61,786 nt of DNA from positions 1-61,786 of the forward strand of contig JASLWO010000054.1 in NCBI GenBank assembly GCA_030740795.1. The letters are read 5' to 3'. Under the pieces are notes generated by a model, which made no database searches, was not told the DNA's origin, and worked only from the letters and a program-made list of their open reading frames with translations. A program made the translations under genes and the position numbers. Positions 26,767 through 37,989 of the stretch are shown here, piece after piece. This stretch comes from Acidimicrobiales bacterium. Lineage in GTDB: Bacteria > Actinomycetota > Acidimicrobiia > Acidimicrobiales > UBA8592. Each line of letters opens with the position of its first letter. Within the stretch, counting starts at the first letter, position 1.

Positions 26767-27909
26767 CTATTCGGTAAGTAATTCGGCTAAGTCACTTAAA
26801 GATTCTAAACTATGACCTTCAATAAAATGATCAATAAATGGTATTGCTGCTGCCATGCCTTGCGCCAATGGTTCATAACCCGGTGAGGCTTTGAGTGGAT
26901 TCATCCAAATTATTTGGTGGGAGAGCCTACTTAACCTCCCCATTTGTTCTGTCATGATTTCTGAATCCCCTCGATCCCAACCGTCAGAAAGGATCACGAT
27001 GGTCGACCCTCGACCCATTCCGCGTTGCCCCCAGTTATTTACGAAATTTGCTAAGGAGTCACCAATTCTGGTTCCGCCTGACCAATCTGGGATAGATTGC
27101 GAAGCGCGGCTGAGAGCGACGTCTAGATCCCGATTTGATAGTTCTTTCGTGACTCTTGTAAGTCGTGTCCCTAAAGTGAACGCTTCCACTCTCCTGCGTC
27201 CAATAACCGCAGCCTGAATAAATCTCAATAACGCTCGCGCATAGGAGTCCATTGATCCTGAGATGTCCAAAAGAAAAACAACGTTTCGTGTTTTCTCCCC
27301 ATGTTGGATGAAATGGCGCTTGATAGGTTCGCCACCGGTTTTGAAAGATGACCTAACCATCTTTTTTAAATTTGGATGTACTGATTGTTTTGATGTAGTA
27401 ATTTTTCTTCTGGATTGGCGTGTGCCACCTATCGACTCTATTGACTTCATTAGGTCATACACTTCATTAAGTTCTTCTTCTGAATAAAGAGCGAAGTCTT
27501 TGTTTTTTAAGATTTCGGAAGGGGAATACTTCAAAGAAATAACATTGTCTTGAGCCATGCGGTCTTCAGAATTTTCTTCTAATTCTACCTCTTCATTTCC
27601 AACCTGTATGAATTCTTTCGTTGGCGTATCCTCTTTTATTTCTAGTTTCATTGAGCCTTCCCAAAAAGTTCGGAAAGCTTCGTCATAAGTCGGAATATCG
27701 CTTGGTTGCGAGAGCAAAGTAGTTCTTCCAGCCCAATAGACATTGTTGCGTTCTTGTACCCCTATAGCCCCCAATGCTTCATGAAAAACAACTGTTGCCG
27801 CTATAGGCACATTGATTCCCATAGCTCGCAGGTAAGTGACAAAGCTCTGGGCAAGCAATTCTGGTGTAGTTGAAATTTTATAGAGGTCAGCCGGCGCGGG
27901 CATACGCAT
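26767..27909 (-). CDS. coxE: CoxE-like von Willebrand factor A domain protein
   Basis: 380 residues. The C-terminal VWA domain has a MIDAS start VVFLLDISGSMDSYARALL (D-x-S-G-S) at about residue 215 and SGGTRIGDSLANFVNNWG with the partner Thr/Asp positions. The N-terminal 180 residues are acidic and poorly conserved. CoxE works with the AAA+ protein CoxD in maturing the active site of CO dehydrogenase-type enzymes. It overlaps coxD by 23 bp; an ATG two codons later is equally possible as start. Confidence 0.92.
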   Translation of the reverse strand: MRMPAPADLYKISTTPELLAQSFVTYLRAMGINVPIAATVVFHEALGAIGVQERNNVYWAGRTTLLSQPSDIPTYDEAFRTFWEGSMKLEIKEDTPTKEFIQVGNEEVELEENSEDRMAQDNVISLKYSPSEILKNKDFALYSEEELNEVYDLMKSIESIGGTRQSRRKITTSKQSVHPNLKKMVRSSFKTGGEPIKRHFIQHGEKTRNVVFLLDISGSMDSYARALLRFIQAAVIGRRRVEAFTLGTRLTRVTKELSNRDLDVALSRASQSIPDWSGGTRIGDSLANFVNNWGQRGMGRGSTIVILSDGWDRGDSEIMTEQMGRLSRLSHQIIWMNPLKASPGYEPLAQGMAAAIPFIDHFIEGHSLESLSDLAELLTE

Positions 27910-28813
27910 TTTGTAAGACCTGATTCAGGTCTTTACCTTTCACCTTTTGTTGGTCTTCGTGGTATTTTAGTAACGCCCCTATCGTGGAAAGGATTGCTTC
28001 TTCATTTAGGTTTCTACTTCCTAGACGGTCAAGGGCGAGGGCCCAATCTATGCTTTCTGAGACTCCTGGTGGTTTATATAAACTCATTTCTCTCATCTGT
28101 TCAACTACTGCTGCTATTTGTTTTACTAGCTTAGGAGCGACATCGGGAGCTTTGGTTTTGATAATCTCAATCTCACGTTCATATCCGGGATGTTCAACCC
28201 AGTGGTACAGGCATCTTCGCTTTAGAGCGTCATGAACGTCTCTTGTGCGATTAGAAGTAATTACAACTATTGGTGGTACAGATGCAGTGAAGCTTCCAAT
28301 CTCTGGAATGGTGATTGAATAGTCAGATAGAATCTCTAATAAGAATGCTTCGAACTCATCATCGGCTCTGTCGATTTCATCTATCAATAGCACGGGAGAG
28401 GTTCTGCCTTGAGAATCTATTGCTTGGAGAAGTGGGCGTTTAACTAGAAATCGTTCATCGTACAACTCATCTTCGAGAGTTTTTTCATCAATCTCAGTGG
28501 CACGGCCTGAAGCCTCAGATGCACGTAGGTGAAGAAGTTGACGTGAATAATCCCACTCGTACATTGCTTGTGAAGCATCTAGTCCTTCATAGCATTGAAG
28601 CCGTATCAACTCTGTTTGCAACCAGCTTGATAGGACCTTTGCCACTTCTGTTTTCCCGACGCCTGGTTCTCCTTCTAGGAATAAGGGGCGTTTCAGGGTT
28701 AGGCTTAAGAAGATTGCTGAAGCGAGACCTTCCGAAGCAAAATAGCCGTGGTCTTTAAGGCCTGCTTGAACTTGACCCACATCTTTAGGTACGAACAACT
28801 CCATGGTTATCAA
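27887..28813 (-). CDS. coxD: CoxD-like AAA+ ATPase (MoxR family)
   Basis: 308 residues. Walker A GEPGVGKTE (about 43-51), Walker B LLIDEIDRADDEFE, sensor VITSNRTRDVHDALKRRC with the arginine finger, and the MoxR C-terminal lid SESIDWALALDRLG. CoxD is the chaperone-like ATPase that, with CoxE, builds the sulfurated Mo-Cu centre in CO dehydrogenase. The pair CoxD/CoxE is also used by other Mo hydroxylases, so it does not fix the substrate. Confidence 0.93.
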   Translation of the reverse strand: MITMELFVPKDVGQVQAGLKDHGYFASEGLASAIFLSLTLKRPLFLEGEPGVGKTEVAKVLSSWLQTELIRLQCYEGLDASQAMYEWDYSRQLLHLRASEASGRATEIDEKTLEDELYDERFLVKRPLLQAIDSQGRTSPVLLIDEIDRADDEFEAFLLEILSDYSITIPEIGSFTASVPPIVVITSNRTRDVHDALKRRCLYHWVEHPGYEREIEIIKTKAPDVAPKLVKQIAAVVEQMREMSLYKPPGVSESIDWALALDRLGSRNLNEEAILSTIGALLKYHEDQQKVKGKDLNQVLQNAYARAG

Positions 28814-28876
28814 TCTACAGGGATCTATCGTTGGTCAATACAGGTCATCAACTCATTTCTGAAATACCTGATTTGT

Positions 28877-29701
28877 TTAACGACCTGCTTCTTCTAAACC
28901 GCGTTTGACGAGGATCCTAGCGAGGTGCTTGCGGTAGTCGATTGAAGCATTGATATCAGCAGTCGGTTCGGTACCTTCCGCTGCCATTTCAGAAGCTTCT
29001 TCTGCGGTCGCACCACTTGCAATTGCTTGCTCAACAACAGTTGACCGGAAAGGCGTGGAATGCATGTTGATTAAAGAAACCCCGCTGTTATTTTCGTCTA
29101 GGAGAATAGAAGCACCAACAATTGCCCAGTCTTGCGCCCTGCGGTTAAATTTCTGAAATGACCATTTAGCATCAGGCGCTTTAGGTACTTTGATTTCTGT
29201 TAGTAACTCATCTTCATTGAGATCAGTTTCTAAGAAACCGGTGAAGAAATCATCTATTGGGATTTCGCGCACGCCGCTCGGTCCGGAAACAATAATGATG
29301 GCACGCAATGCTATAAGAGCCGATGGTATGTCTGAAGCTGGGTCTCCATGGGCTATAGCTCCTCCGATCGTTCCTCGGTGTCGTACCTGTGGATCGCCGA
29401 CGTGATGTGTTGCATCGGCAAGAAGTCCAGCATTCGTTTTGATCAATTCACTGTTTTCGACATCGCAATGCCGAGTTAATGCTCCTATCCGAAGGTGTCC
29501 GTTTTCTTCTTCAACATATTTCAATTCTTCAAGTCGGTTAATATCAACTAGGAAGGCTGGTGCGGCGAGCCTAAATTTCATTAGAGGCAGGAGAGAATGT
29601 CCTCCGGCTATTAACTTTGCTTCATCACCGTGTTCTTTAAGAGCTTCCAAAGCGCCTTCTACAGAGTCAACACGGACGTATTCAAAATTTGCTGGGATCA
29701 T
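28877..29701 (-). CDS. coxM: Molybdenum hydroxylase FAD-binding medium subunit (CoxM/CutM family)
   Basis: 274 residues from the ATG at 29701 (MIPANFEYV), one base after the coxS stop; a GTG at 29713 is an alternative. Both FAD motifs of the family are present: LIAGGHSLLPLMKFRLA and the second one HRGTIGGAIAHGDPASD. The C-terminal CO_deh_flav_C domain follows after FQKFNRRAQDWAIVGA. It passes electrons from the small iron-sulfur subunit to quinone or another acceptor. A large catalytic subunit would be needed for activity and is not found beside it. Confidence 0.93.
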   Translation of the reverse strand: MIPANFEYVRVDSVEGALEALKEHGDEAKLIAGGHSLLPLMKFRLAAPAFLVDINRLEELKYVEEENGHLRIGALTRHCDVENSELIKTNAGLLADATHHVGDPQVRHRGTIGGAIAHGDPASDIPSALIALRAIIIVSGPSGVREIPIDDFFTGFLETDLNEDELLTEIKVPKAPDAKWSFQKFNRRAQDWAIVGASILLDENNSGVSLINMHSTPFRSTVVEQAIASGATAEEASEMAAEGTEPTADINASIDYRKHLARILVKRGLEEAGR

Positions 29702-29702
29702 A

Positions 29703-30161
29703 TTATGACTCACTCGCTTGGAGAGCAGCTTTAACTATGTTGTGGTATCCGGTGCATCGACAAAGGTTTCCCTCTAAGCCTTCCCGAACTTGACTTTCCG
29801 TTAGGTCTTCATTTTCATTTACAAGTGAGACGCATGCCATAACCATGCCAGGAGTGCAGTATCCGCATTGAAGGGCATGGCATTCATGAAACGCTTGCTG
29901 CATAGGGTGCAAATCCCCATTAGATTCCGCCAAACCCTCTATAGTTGTGATTTCCATTTCATCCACCTGTGCAGCTAAAACCGTGCAGGATTTTATCGAC
30001 TCCCCATTTAGGTGGACGGTACAAGCTCCACAGGATGAGGTATCACACCCTATGTTGGTCCCTGTTAAACCAGCAGATTCTCTTATGAATTGGACCAAAA
30101 GAGTTCGAGGTTCAACATCGTGAGTATGCGTTACGCCGTTTATGTTCAGACTTACTTCCAC
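29703..30161 (-). CDS. coxS: Molybdenum hydroxylase [2Fe-2S] small subunit (CoxS/CutS family)
   Basis: 152 residues. The N-terminal plant-ferredoxin-like cluster is ligated by the cysteines of [11 protein letters not shown] and the later Cys of SIKSC. The C-terminal all-helical cluster has [14 protein letters not shown] and [15 protein letters not shown]. All eight cysteines are present. It relays electrons from a molybdenum centre to the flavin subunit. The gene begins the cox transcription unit, 61 bp after the ABC-2 permease gene. In most such operons coxL lies between or beside these two subunit genes; here coxM follows directly. Confidence 0.95.
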   Translation of the reverse strand: MEVSLNINGVTHTHDVEPRTLLVQFIRESAGLTGTNIGCDTSSCGACTVHLNGESIKSCTVLAAQVDEMEITTIEGLAESNGDLHPMQQAFHECHALQCGYCTPGMVMACVSLVNENEDLTESQVREGLEGNLCRCTGYHNIVKAALQASES

Positions 30162-30222
30162 TTACTTCCCCTTTTCTATATTAGGAATCTAGTACACACG
30201 ATGGGGTGAACACTAACTCAAT

Positions 30223-31014
30223 CTATATATCAACTTTTCTATAGCAAATTCTTGCCCAAATAGCCGTGCCAGCTATCAAACAAAGCATTGCTATTAAACC
30301 CGGTTGAGTTTGTTGCCAGGTTACTTCTCCCAAAAACCCTTGCCTACACATTCTGATTACATGAGAGATTGGGTTTACTTCTGCTACCCCATTTAGCCAA
30401 CCCTCTATTGCCTCAAGTGGAGCTTGGCCGACTGATAAAAACATAGTGCTGAACATTACAATCTGCGCTATTGCCAATGATTTTATGGATTTGAAAATGA
30501 AAACGATTCCAAGGACGAAAAAGGACATGAATGCTGCCATTCCGATAGCAGAAATGTACACCATGATAAACCCAAGACCTCCCCCAGGCATTTCTGCTCC
30601 TAGGAAACAAAAAGATACTATGAGGACCGCTGTCGTTGGTATAACAGCTCGGCATATGGAGTAGCCCACCAAACCGGTAAGAAGAACAGACGGATTGATT
30701 GGGGCAGTTCGCAACCGGTCAAAAAAACCATTTTCAATATCCGTAGCTGTAAGCCCTCCTCCACCGAGTCCTGAGAATGCTGCTCCTTGTAGCACTGCCC
30801 AAGCCGTCATCCAATTCACAGCTTTGTCAGTGCCATACCCTTCAAGTGCAACAACGGATGCAAATGATCCGCTGAACGCCACAACGAAAAAAATTGGCAT
30901 AACAATTGTAGGAAGCATCAATGAAGGTAATCTTCGCATGCGCATCAATCCTCGTCCCACAAATGCTTGACCGACAAGAAATGAGTGTCCTTTAACTGTG
31001 TAGGAATTGGTCAT
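30223..31014 (-). CDS. ABC-2 type permease (second of a pair)
   Basis: 263 residues with about six membrane segments (for example LPTIVMPIFFVVAFSGSFA, AVIPTTAVLIVSFCFLG, IGMAAFMSFFVLGIVFIFK, and a C-terminal helix). The segment LTATDIENGFFDRLRTAPI matches the ABC-2 permease cytoplasmic coupling element and is echoed in the neighbour. It overlaps the other permease by 4 bp (ATGA). The pair with the DrrA-like ATPase would form a drug, lipid or polyketide exporter. Cargo unknown. Confidence 0.9.
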   Translation of the reverse strand: MTNSYTVKGHSFLVGQAFVGRGLMRMRRLPSLMLPTIVMPIFFVVAFSGSFASVVALEGYGTDKAVNWMTAWAVLQGAAFSGLGGGGLTATDIENGFFDRLRTAPINPSVLLTGLVGYSICRAVIPTTAVLIVSFCFLGAEMPGGGLGFIMVYISAIGMAAFMSFFVLGIVFIFKSIKSLAIAQIVMFSTMFLSVGQAPLEAIEGWLNGVAEVNPISHVIRMCRQGFLGEVTWQQTQPGLIAMLCLIAGTAIWARICYRKVDI

Positions 31015-31799
31015 GATGCAGCTGCTAAACGTTTTTTAAGTTGGCCGATAGCGATAGTCACCCCAATGACTGCGATTGCCGTGACTATTCCGACTGCTTT
31101 GATGAAGTTAGCCCACGAGAATCCTTCAACGGTTAGGCCCCTAGTCCAGTCAATCACCCATGTAAGTGGATTCCATTTGGCAATTGCCCCGTACCAACCT
31201 TCCATTAATTCAACTGGGAAAAACGCTGAACTTATAAAGATGAAGACGAATATTAGAGGGAAGAGAGAATTAACTACTTCTTGCGAACCTGTCCGAAGAG
31301 CGACTGCGATCAGGAAACTACCAACGGCCATTGAAAGAAGGGAGGTTATAAACATTAGAGCTAATGCACTTGGTACACCGCCGGCGAGATCTGCTCCGAA
31401 GATATAGAAAATTGTGATCAAGATTGTTGCTTGGAAAAGTCCATACACAAATGCGCTTGCCAGTCGAGCAACAAGAATTGAAGGTCTTGAAACCGGAGAA
31501 GAAAGCAATCGGTCCATGAACGAATTCTCTATATCTCCGGCTAGGTCAGTTGCGCTATTTGTTGATCCGAATAGGACTCCTTGTATGACACATGCCGGCA
31601 ATATGAAGTCCAAAAAACTTATATCTGGATAGGGGAAGTCTGGGAGGTTAACTGCTTTACTAAATTGTGACGAATACACTGCTGCTAGGAGTAGAGGGAA
31701 GAAAAGGCTTGGAGCCCATGACTGTGGTTGCCTTACCATCCCCAAAATGCTTCTATGGGAAAGTTGTATTGTTTGAGGTAAAAAATTCCTGACTTGCAT
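31011..31799 (-). CDS. ABC-2 type permease (first of a pair)
   Basis: 262 residues, about six membrane helices. ATDLAGDIENSFMDRLLSSPV is the same coupling motif as in the partner at 30223, and the two proteins are diverged paralogues expected to form a heterodimer (DrrB/DrrC-like). Nine bp separate it from the ATPase gene, and it overlaps the next permease by 4 bp. Confidence 0.9.
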   Translation of the reverse strand: MQVRNFLPQTIQLSHRSILGMVRQPQSWAPSLFFPLLLAAVYSSQFSKAVNLPDFPYPDISFLDFILPACVIQGVLFGSTNSATDLAGDIENSFMDRLLSSPVSRPSILVARLASAFVYGLFQATILITIFYIFGADLAGGVPSALALMFITSLLSMAVGSFLIAVALRTGSQEVVNSLFPLIFVFIFISSAFFPVELMEGWYGAIAKWNPLTWVIDWTRGLTVEGFSWANFIKAVGIVTAIAVIGVTIAIGQLKKRLAAAS

Positions 31800-31808
31800 T
31801 AACTGTTA

Positions 31809-32756
31809 TTACGCACTTTCCCCGCCTTCAAGGCGGCGGCCGGTAGCATCTGCAAATACGTCATCTAAGCTTGGCTCATCTAATTCAACGTGTTGAACCT
31901 CTATTGACTTGTCTTCGAGCGCTTTGAGGACAACGGTTATTCCTCTAGTTCCTGCGTTTAAACCAATAGCTATTCTTCCTTTTCGTGCTGGGCGTTCTTC
32001 ACCGAAATGAGCCATTGTCGCCTTAGCTGCGTTATAGTCTTTCTCCCAAACATCCACTCGTAGAGTAGGCGCCCCCACTTGATTTTTAAGTACGCTGGGG
32101 CTTCCTTCACGAACAATTCGCCCTTCATCAATAATGGCTATTCTCTGAGCTAACTGGTCGGCTTCTTCTAGATACTGAGTTGTTAGAAACACAGTTGTTC
32201 CTATTTCTTGGTTTAGTTTCCTTACTTCATCCCAGAGAGCCACTCTGCTGGTTGGATCTAATCCCGTTGTGGGTTCATCTAGGAATAGCACTTCGGGCTC
32301 ATGTACAAGCGATAAGGCAAGGTCGAGGCGTCGTCGCATCCCCCCGGAGTATGTACCAACTCTTCGGTCTCCAGCCGCTGTTAATCCTACGGTTTCAAGC
32401 AACTCTCCGCATCTAGCACGTGCTTTCCTTTTGGGGATTCCATGCAGTACTGATTGAAGCTTTAGTAATTCGTTGCCTGTCATAAGGGGATCAATAGCGG
32501 CGTCTTGTAAAGCAACCCCAATTCTCTTTCTTACAGCACCTGCTGAGCTCATTACATTGTGTCCAGCCACCCATGCTTGGCCGCTTGTTGGCTTTAAGAG
32601 CGTTGTTAACATTCGAACAGCGGTGGATTTGCCTGCCCCATTAGGGCCGAGAAACCCGAAAACCTCGCCTTTAGCTACGGAGAGATTAATCCCATCTACC
32701 GCAACCAGATCTCCGAAAGTACGCGATAATTCTTTAGCTTCGATTGGGTTTCGCAT
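31809..32756 (-). CDS. ABC exporter ATPase, DrrA (daunorubicin-resistance) family
   Basis: 315 residues. Walker A GPNGAGKST, Q-loop VALQDAAIDPLMTG, signature YSGGMRRRLDLALSL, Walker B VLFLDEPTTGLD and a switch Gln (TTQYLEEAD) in the DrrA style. The C-terminal 80 residues form the regulatory domain ending in LDEPSLDDVFADATGRRL, typical of DrrA. The start follows the divIC stop without a gap, so the exporter is in the eno-divIC transcription unit or has a promoter inside divIC. Confidence 0.93.
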   Translation of the reverse strand: MRNPIEAKELSRTFGDLVAVDGINLSVAKGEVFGFLGPNGAGKSTAVRMLTTLLKPTSGQAWVAGHNVMSSAGAVRKRIGVALQDAAIDPLMTGNELLKLQSVLHGIPKRKARARCGELLETVGLTAAGDRRVGTYSGGMRRRLDLALSLVHEPEVLFLDEPTTGLDPTSRVALWDEVRKLNQEIGTTVFLTTQYLEEADQLAQRIAIIDEGRIVREGSPSVLKNQVGAPTLRVDVWEKDYNAAKATMAHFGEERPARKGRIAIGLNAGTRGITVVLKALEDKSIEVQHVELDEPSLDDVFADATGRRLEGGESA

Positions 32757-33140
32757 TTATCCCCCGAGAGTTTCTGCAAGATAAGTGAACGGCCAAACCG
32801 AAGGTAATCTAACCGGTTCCGGAGCTGGCGGCGGTACAGCGAATGCTTCTTCGCCTGGTTTAATCAGTCCAAAATTCTGTCTTGCTAGCCATTCAATTTC
32901 CGATGGTAGGTACAACGTTTGCTCTCTTTCTTGGAGAATTCCATATTCGTTTTCGATCTGGATCAACTCCACTTCTTTGATTGAGAGTTCCTTGCCTTGT
33001 TCGCTCCAAAGTTGGAATGAGTCGAAACTCCACCACAAGATAAGAAGGGTTACTAGTGCCACTAGGACCCCTAATGTAATTCGGCGAGTTCTTTCAACTG
33101 CTACTGAATCTTGTTTTAAATCCCCTGACAGAACAGACAT
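32757..33140 (-). CDS. divIC: Septum formation initiator, DivIC/FtsB family
   Basis: 127 residues: short cytoplasmic N-terminus, one membrane helix (about 21-42, RITLGVLVALVTLLILWW), then a coiled coil (about 48-80, ELSIKEVELIQIENEYGIL) and a short DivIC tail with EIEWLARQNFGLIKPGEEAF. DivIC/FtsB joins FtsL and FtsQ in the divisome. The position directly after eno, one base apart, is the standard actinobacterial arrangement and supports the call. Confidence 0.9.
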   Translation of the reverse strand: MSVLSGDLKQDSVAVERTRRITLGVLVALVTLLILWWSFDSFQLWSEQGKELSIKEVELIQIENEYGILQEREQTLYLPSEIEWLARQNFGLIKPGEEAFAVPPPAPEPVRLPSVWPFTYLAETLGG

Positions 33141-33141
33141 A

Positions 33142-34461
<1,320 letters not shown>

Positions 34462-34505
34462 TTAAGGTTACTAATCCAAAATACCCTTGTTGTGGGGAAA
34501 TGTTG

Positions 34506-34572
34506 TTGATGTGGGTGAGTTGAGTTATAGAAAAATTGAAATTCTATCTTCTTGCAAGAACTTCTTGCTTGT
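34506..34572 (-). terminator. Possible weak hairpins in the mfd-eno spacer
   Basis: The spacer between the mfd stop and the eno start contains a perfect 12-bp palindrome TTCTTGCAAGAA at 34549-34560. On the minus strand GCAAG-AAGTT-CTTGC can fold as a 5-bp hairpin, followed by a second AT-rich hairpin (ATAGAA/TTCTAT) with a T-rich centre. These could weakly terminate mfd transcription. The stems are short and no clean T-run follows the first, so support is limited. Confidence 0.25.
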
Positions 34573-34575
34573 GTC

Positions 34576-37500
34576 TTACCGCTTTGATCCTACTCCTTCT
34601 AGGAAAGACATTATTTCGTTTACGGCTTCAGCGATATCTGGGATGCGAAGAACTAGTTCTTTTTGGTCCTCCTTGTAGGTTGAACTTTCGTAGATACGCA
34701 ATGTTCTAACTCTTTCCGATGGGCGTAAAGAGATAGGTGATATACGTATGTTCCATTTAGGCTTTCCAAAGCCATGCACTTTAGAGGCTTGAATTTCTGT
34801 GATTCCATGTTGTCTCAAAGATGTTCTCAAATATGCAATTCGTAATAGATTTGTTGCGACTTCAGGTGGTTGTCCGTAGCGGTCAAGCCAAGAAGCTTGG
34901 ATTTCTTTCACATCATCTTTATTGCTTACCGAGGAAAGCCTTCTGTACGCTTCTAGCCTTGATTCTTCTCTAGGCATGTAGTCCTTAGGTATGTAGGCGG
35001 TTTCAGGTAATTCAATAAGGATTTCTGGTTTCTCTTCCTTGGGGATTCCCCGAAGTTCATCGACAGCCTCGGTAACTAGCTTGCAATAGAGGTCATAACC
35101 GACAGCGGCAATGTGGCCTGACTGTCCTGTCCCAAGCAAGTTTCCTGCTCCTCGGATCTCTAAATCTCTCATAGCTATTCTGAAACCGGACCCGAGGTCA
35201 GTAGCCTCCCCTATGGTTCTTAGTCTTTCATATGCTTCTTCGCCAAGGTTGTGATCTGGCGGGGTTAGCAAGTACGCGTAAGCTTTGGTACCTGAGCGAC
35301 CGACGCGCCCCCTTAATTGATGGAGTTGGCCAAGACCTAAACGGTCGGCTCTATCCACTATCAGTGTGTTCACTGCTGGCATGTCTATCCCTGATTCAAT
35401 AATGGTTGTGCATACCAGAACGTCATATTTTTTTTCCCAGAAATCTATAACTGTTTGTTCTAAAGACCCTTCATCCATTTGACCGTGGGCAACAGCAATT
35501 CGGGCTTTAGGTATTTTTTCTCTTAGTCTGTCAGCAACAATTTCAATATCTGAAACACGGTTATGGACAAAGAAGATCTGTCCGTCACGAAGTTGCTCTC
35601 GACGTATCGCCGCCACAACGATTGCGTCGTCGTAATCACCAACATAAGTCAATATGGGTTGCCGATCTGTTGGTGGCGTGTTGAGCAGTGTAAGGTCTCG
35701 AATCCCCGTGAGACTCATTTCTAGTGTCCTTGGTATCGGAGTAGCGGTTAATGTTAAAACATCAACATTGGTTTTCATTGATTTAATTCGTTCCTTATGA
35801 GAGACGCCGAATCTTTGTTCTTCATCAATCACTAAAAGACCGAGGTCATGGAACCGTACATCTTCAGAAAGAAGGCGGTGCGTCCCGATTACTAGGTCAA
35901 TTTCGCCTTTGGATATCTTTGCAACTACTTCCGAAGACTGTTTAACAGAAAGGAACCTGCTAAGGACAGCGATTCGTATGGGGAATCGACTTAACCTTTC
36001 AGTAAATGTTTGGAAGTGCTGTTGGGCTAGAAGTGTTGTGGGGACCAACACGGCTACTTGTTTGTTATCTAGGACTGCTTTGAAAGCAGCACGAAGCGCT
36101 ATTTCGGTTTTCCCGAAACCAACATCTCCGCAAACAAGGCGGTCCATCGGTTTTCCTTCTTCCATATCTGATTTCACATCATTCATAGCTATCAACTGAT
36201 CAGGTGTTTCTTGAAATGGGAAGGATTCTTCAAGTTCTTTCTGCCAAAGCGAATCTGGAGAATAGCGAAATCCCTGCAACGATTCCCTTTCCTGATAAAG
36301 AACCACCAATTCCTGAGCTATTTTTTGTATTTCCTTTCTGATGGTAGTTTTTGTTCGCGTCCAGTCCGATCCTCCCATGCGGCTAAGTGATGGGATGCTT
36401 CCTCCCGTGTATTGACTAACTTGTTGGATTTGGTCTGTAGGAACATACAATTTGTCGCCGCGGCGGTATTCCAAAAGTAAATAGTCTCTTTCATTCCCGA
36501 CTAGCGTTCTTTTTACTATCCCCTGGTATTGAGCGATTCCGTGGTGTTCATGCACAACAAATGAACCTTTTCGAAGATTTTCTATTTGTGGTAAGGGTAT
36601 TGTTGATTTTTTCTTGGGAGTTTTGTGGGAGCGTCTCCTTCCATAGAGTTCGGTTTCTGGAATAATTGCGATTTTGTTATCTGGTAAAATAACTCCACTC
36701 TGGTCTGAGGTAGAAATAATTTTTATTCCCTTGTCCGTTATGATGTCTTCATTTTTTAGGACTATTTCGGCGTTAAGATCGATCGAATCTATTCTCGCCT
36801 TAAGCTGAGAAGCTGCTATTTCACTATGAGTAGTAACGATGACGCAAAAATCTTCGTTTAAGAGCTCGATTAGGTGTTGCTCGGGTGATTTATTTAGATC
36901 CTGAATGGATTTTGTAGATATGTGGGGAGTATCAGGATCTGGGGATGACGTTACAAAGTTAATACGTATGTGGCTACCTTTGAACAGGATTGCTTCTAGG
37001 TCAATATGGAGTTTTGGGAAACTCTCATCTGTTTCTATCCCCCATGTTTGCGCTAGAGCTGCAGCTACATTGGCTTCTTCAGAGATCAGATCTTCCCCTC
37101 GTTGAAATATTCTTTGCGGTTCAAACAAAAAAATGACTCCATTTGACGGAAAAATATCTACAAATGTTTCTTGGGTTGGCGTCACCCATGGAAGCCAAGA
37201 CTCCATGCCTTCAAAGATTTCAAGGTTCACAAAGCGTTGCCAATGCGTTATTCCCCAAGTTTGGGTGTCTATTAATTTCTTAGCTTCTTCTCGCACTAAT
37301 TCAGTAGGGATCAATTCACGGGCAGGAAAGATCTCTACGGTTTTCTTTGCCTCTCTAGATCTTTGGTCAGCTACGGAAAAGTCTGTTAAGCGTTCTATTT
37401 CATCGCCCCATACGTCCAGACGAATTGGAGTGCTAGATGTTGATGGGTAAACATCAATAATCGAACCGCGAACCGCATACTCGCCTCGGCGTTCGACTTG

Positions 37501-37989
37501 TGAAGTTCTTTGATACCCATATTGGGATAATTGACTTATCAGAGTTTCATAATTTACTGTCTCACCCGGATTTAATACGATTGGACCGGCAAACTGGTTT
37601 GGTGCCAGAATCTGCGAGATAGATCGAGAAGTGGCAACAATAATTTCAGGAGGGTCACCATTTCTAATCTTCCAGAGAACCTCGCTTCTTCTCCCCATTG
37701 TCTCTATTGCTGGACTAACCCTTTCGAAAGGAAGAGTTTCCCAAGCTGGGAACCAAGAGATATCCAATTCCGGAAGAAATTTAGATAAATCCTTAACGGT
37801 CTGCTGAGATTGCTCCTCAGTTGTCGTTACTACTAGGACTGGACTCCTTCCTCCAGATGCAACGTAGGAACTTAGTACCAAACTTCTTGCATTTTCAGGG
37901 ATTACGAAATCTTTGTCTCTAAGGTTCGCCATTTGAGCAATGACTGAGTGCTTCCCTAGCTCAGTTACGCAGCTGTCAAATGTCGCCAT
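34576..37989 (-). CDS. mfd: Transcription-repair coupling factor Mfd
   Basis: 1137 residues, near the usual 1150. Domain order is complete: UvrB-like module (1-340), RNA polymerase-interaction domain ([18 protein letters not shown]... around 470-540), and the RecG-like translocase with Walker [25 protein letters not shown] (DEEQ box), [10 protein letters not shown] and [18 protein letters not shown]. The TRCF C-terminal domain ends the chain. It removes stalled RNA polymerase and recruits UvrA. It overlaps the pth gene by 14 bp, which suggests coupled translation. Confidence 0.98.
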   Translation of the reverse strand: MATFDSCVTELGKHSVIAQMANLRDKDFVIPENARSLVLSSYVASGGRSPVLVVTTTEEQSQQTVKDLSKFLPELDISWFPAWETLPFERVSPAIETMGRRSEVLWKIRNGDPPEIIVATSRSISQILAPNQFAGPIVLNPGETVNYETLISQLSQYGYQRTSQVERRGEYAVRGSIIDVYPSTSSTPIRLDVWGDEIERLTDFSVADQRSREAKKTVEIFPARELIPTELVREEAKKLIDTQTWGITHWQRFVNLEIFEGMESWLPWVTPTQETFVDIFPSNGVIFLFEPQRIFQRGEDLISEEANVAAALAQTWGIETDESFPKLHIDLEAILFKGSHIRINFVTSSPDPDTPHISTKSIQDLNKSPEQHLIELLNEDFCVIVTTHSEIAASQLKARIDSIDLNAEIVLKNEDIITDKGIKIISTSDQSGVILPDNKIAIIPETELYGRRRSHKTPKKKSTIPLPQIENLRKGSFVVHEHHGIAQYQGIVKRTLVGNERDYLLLEYRRGDKLYVPTDQIQQVSQYTGGSIPSLSRMGGSDWTRTKTTIRKEIQKIAQELVVLYQERESLQGFRYSPDSLWQKELEESFPFQETPDQLIAMNDVKSDMEEGKPMDRLVCGDVGFGKTEIALRAAFKAVLDNKQVAVLVPTTLLAQQHFQTFTERLSRFPIRIAVLSRFLSVKQSSEVVAKISKGEIDLVIGTHRLLSEDVRFHDLGLLVIDEEQRFGVSHKERIKSMKTNVDVLTLTATPIPRTLEMSLTGIRDLTLLNTPPTDRQPILTYVGDYDDAIVVAAIRREQLRDGQIFFVHNRVSDIEIVADRLREKIPKARIAVAHGQMDEGSLEQTVIDFWEKKYDVLVCTTIIESGIDMPAVNTLIVDRADRLGLGQLHQLRGRVGRSGTKAYAYLLTPPDHNLGEEAYERLRTIGEATDLGSGFRIAMRDLEIRGAGNLLGTGQSGHIAAVGYDLYCKLVTEAVDELRGIPKEEKPEILIELPETAYIPKDYMPREESRLEAYRRLSSVSNKDDVKEIQASWLDRYGQPPEVATNLLRIAYLRTSLRQHGITEIQASKVHGFGKPKWNIRISPISLRPSERVRTLRIYESSTYKEDQKELVLRIPDIAEAVNEIMSFLEGVGSKR

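Noticed and set aside
30162-31014. ABC-2 permease region as a hidden or degenerate coxL
   Set aside because: The frames here encode intact membrane permeases, and no CoxL-like motif is visible on either strand.
30985-31407. 140-residue plus-strand frame
   Set aside because: Antisense to an intact ABC-2 permease gene; composition reflects the reverse of membrane codons.
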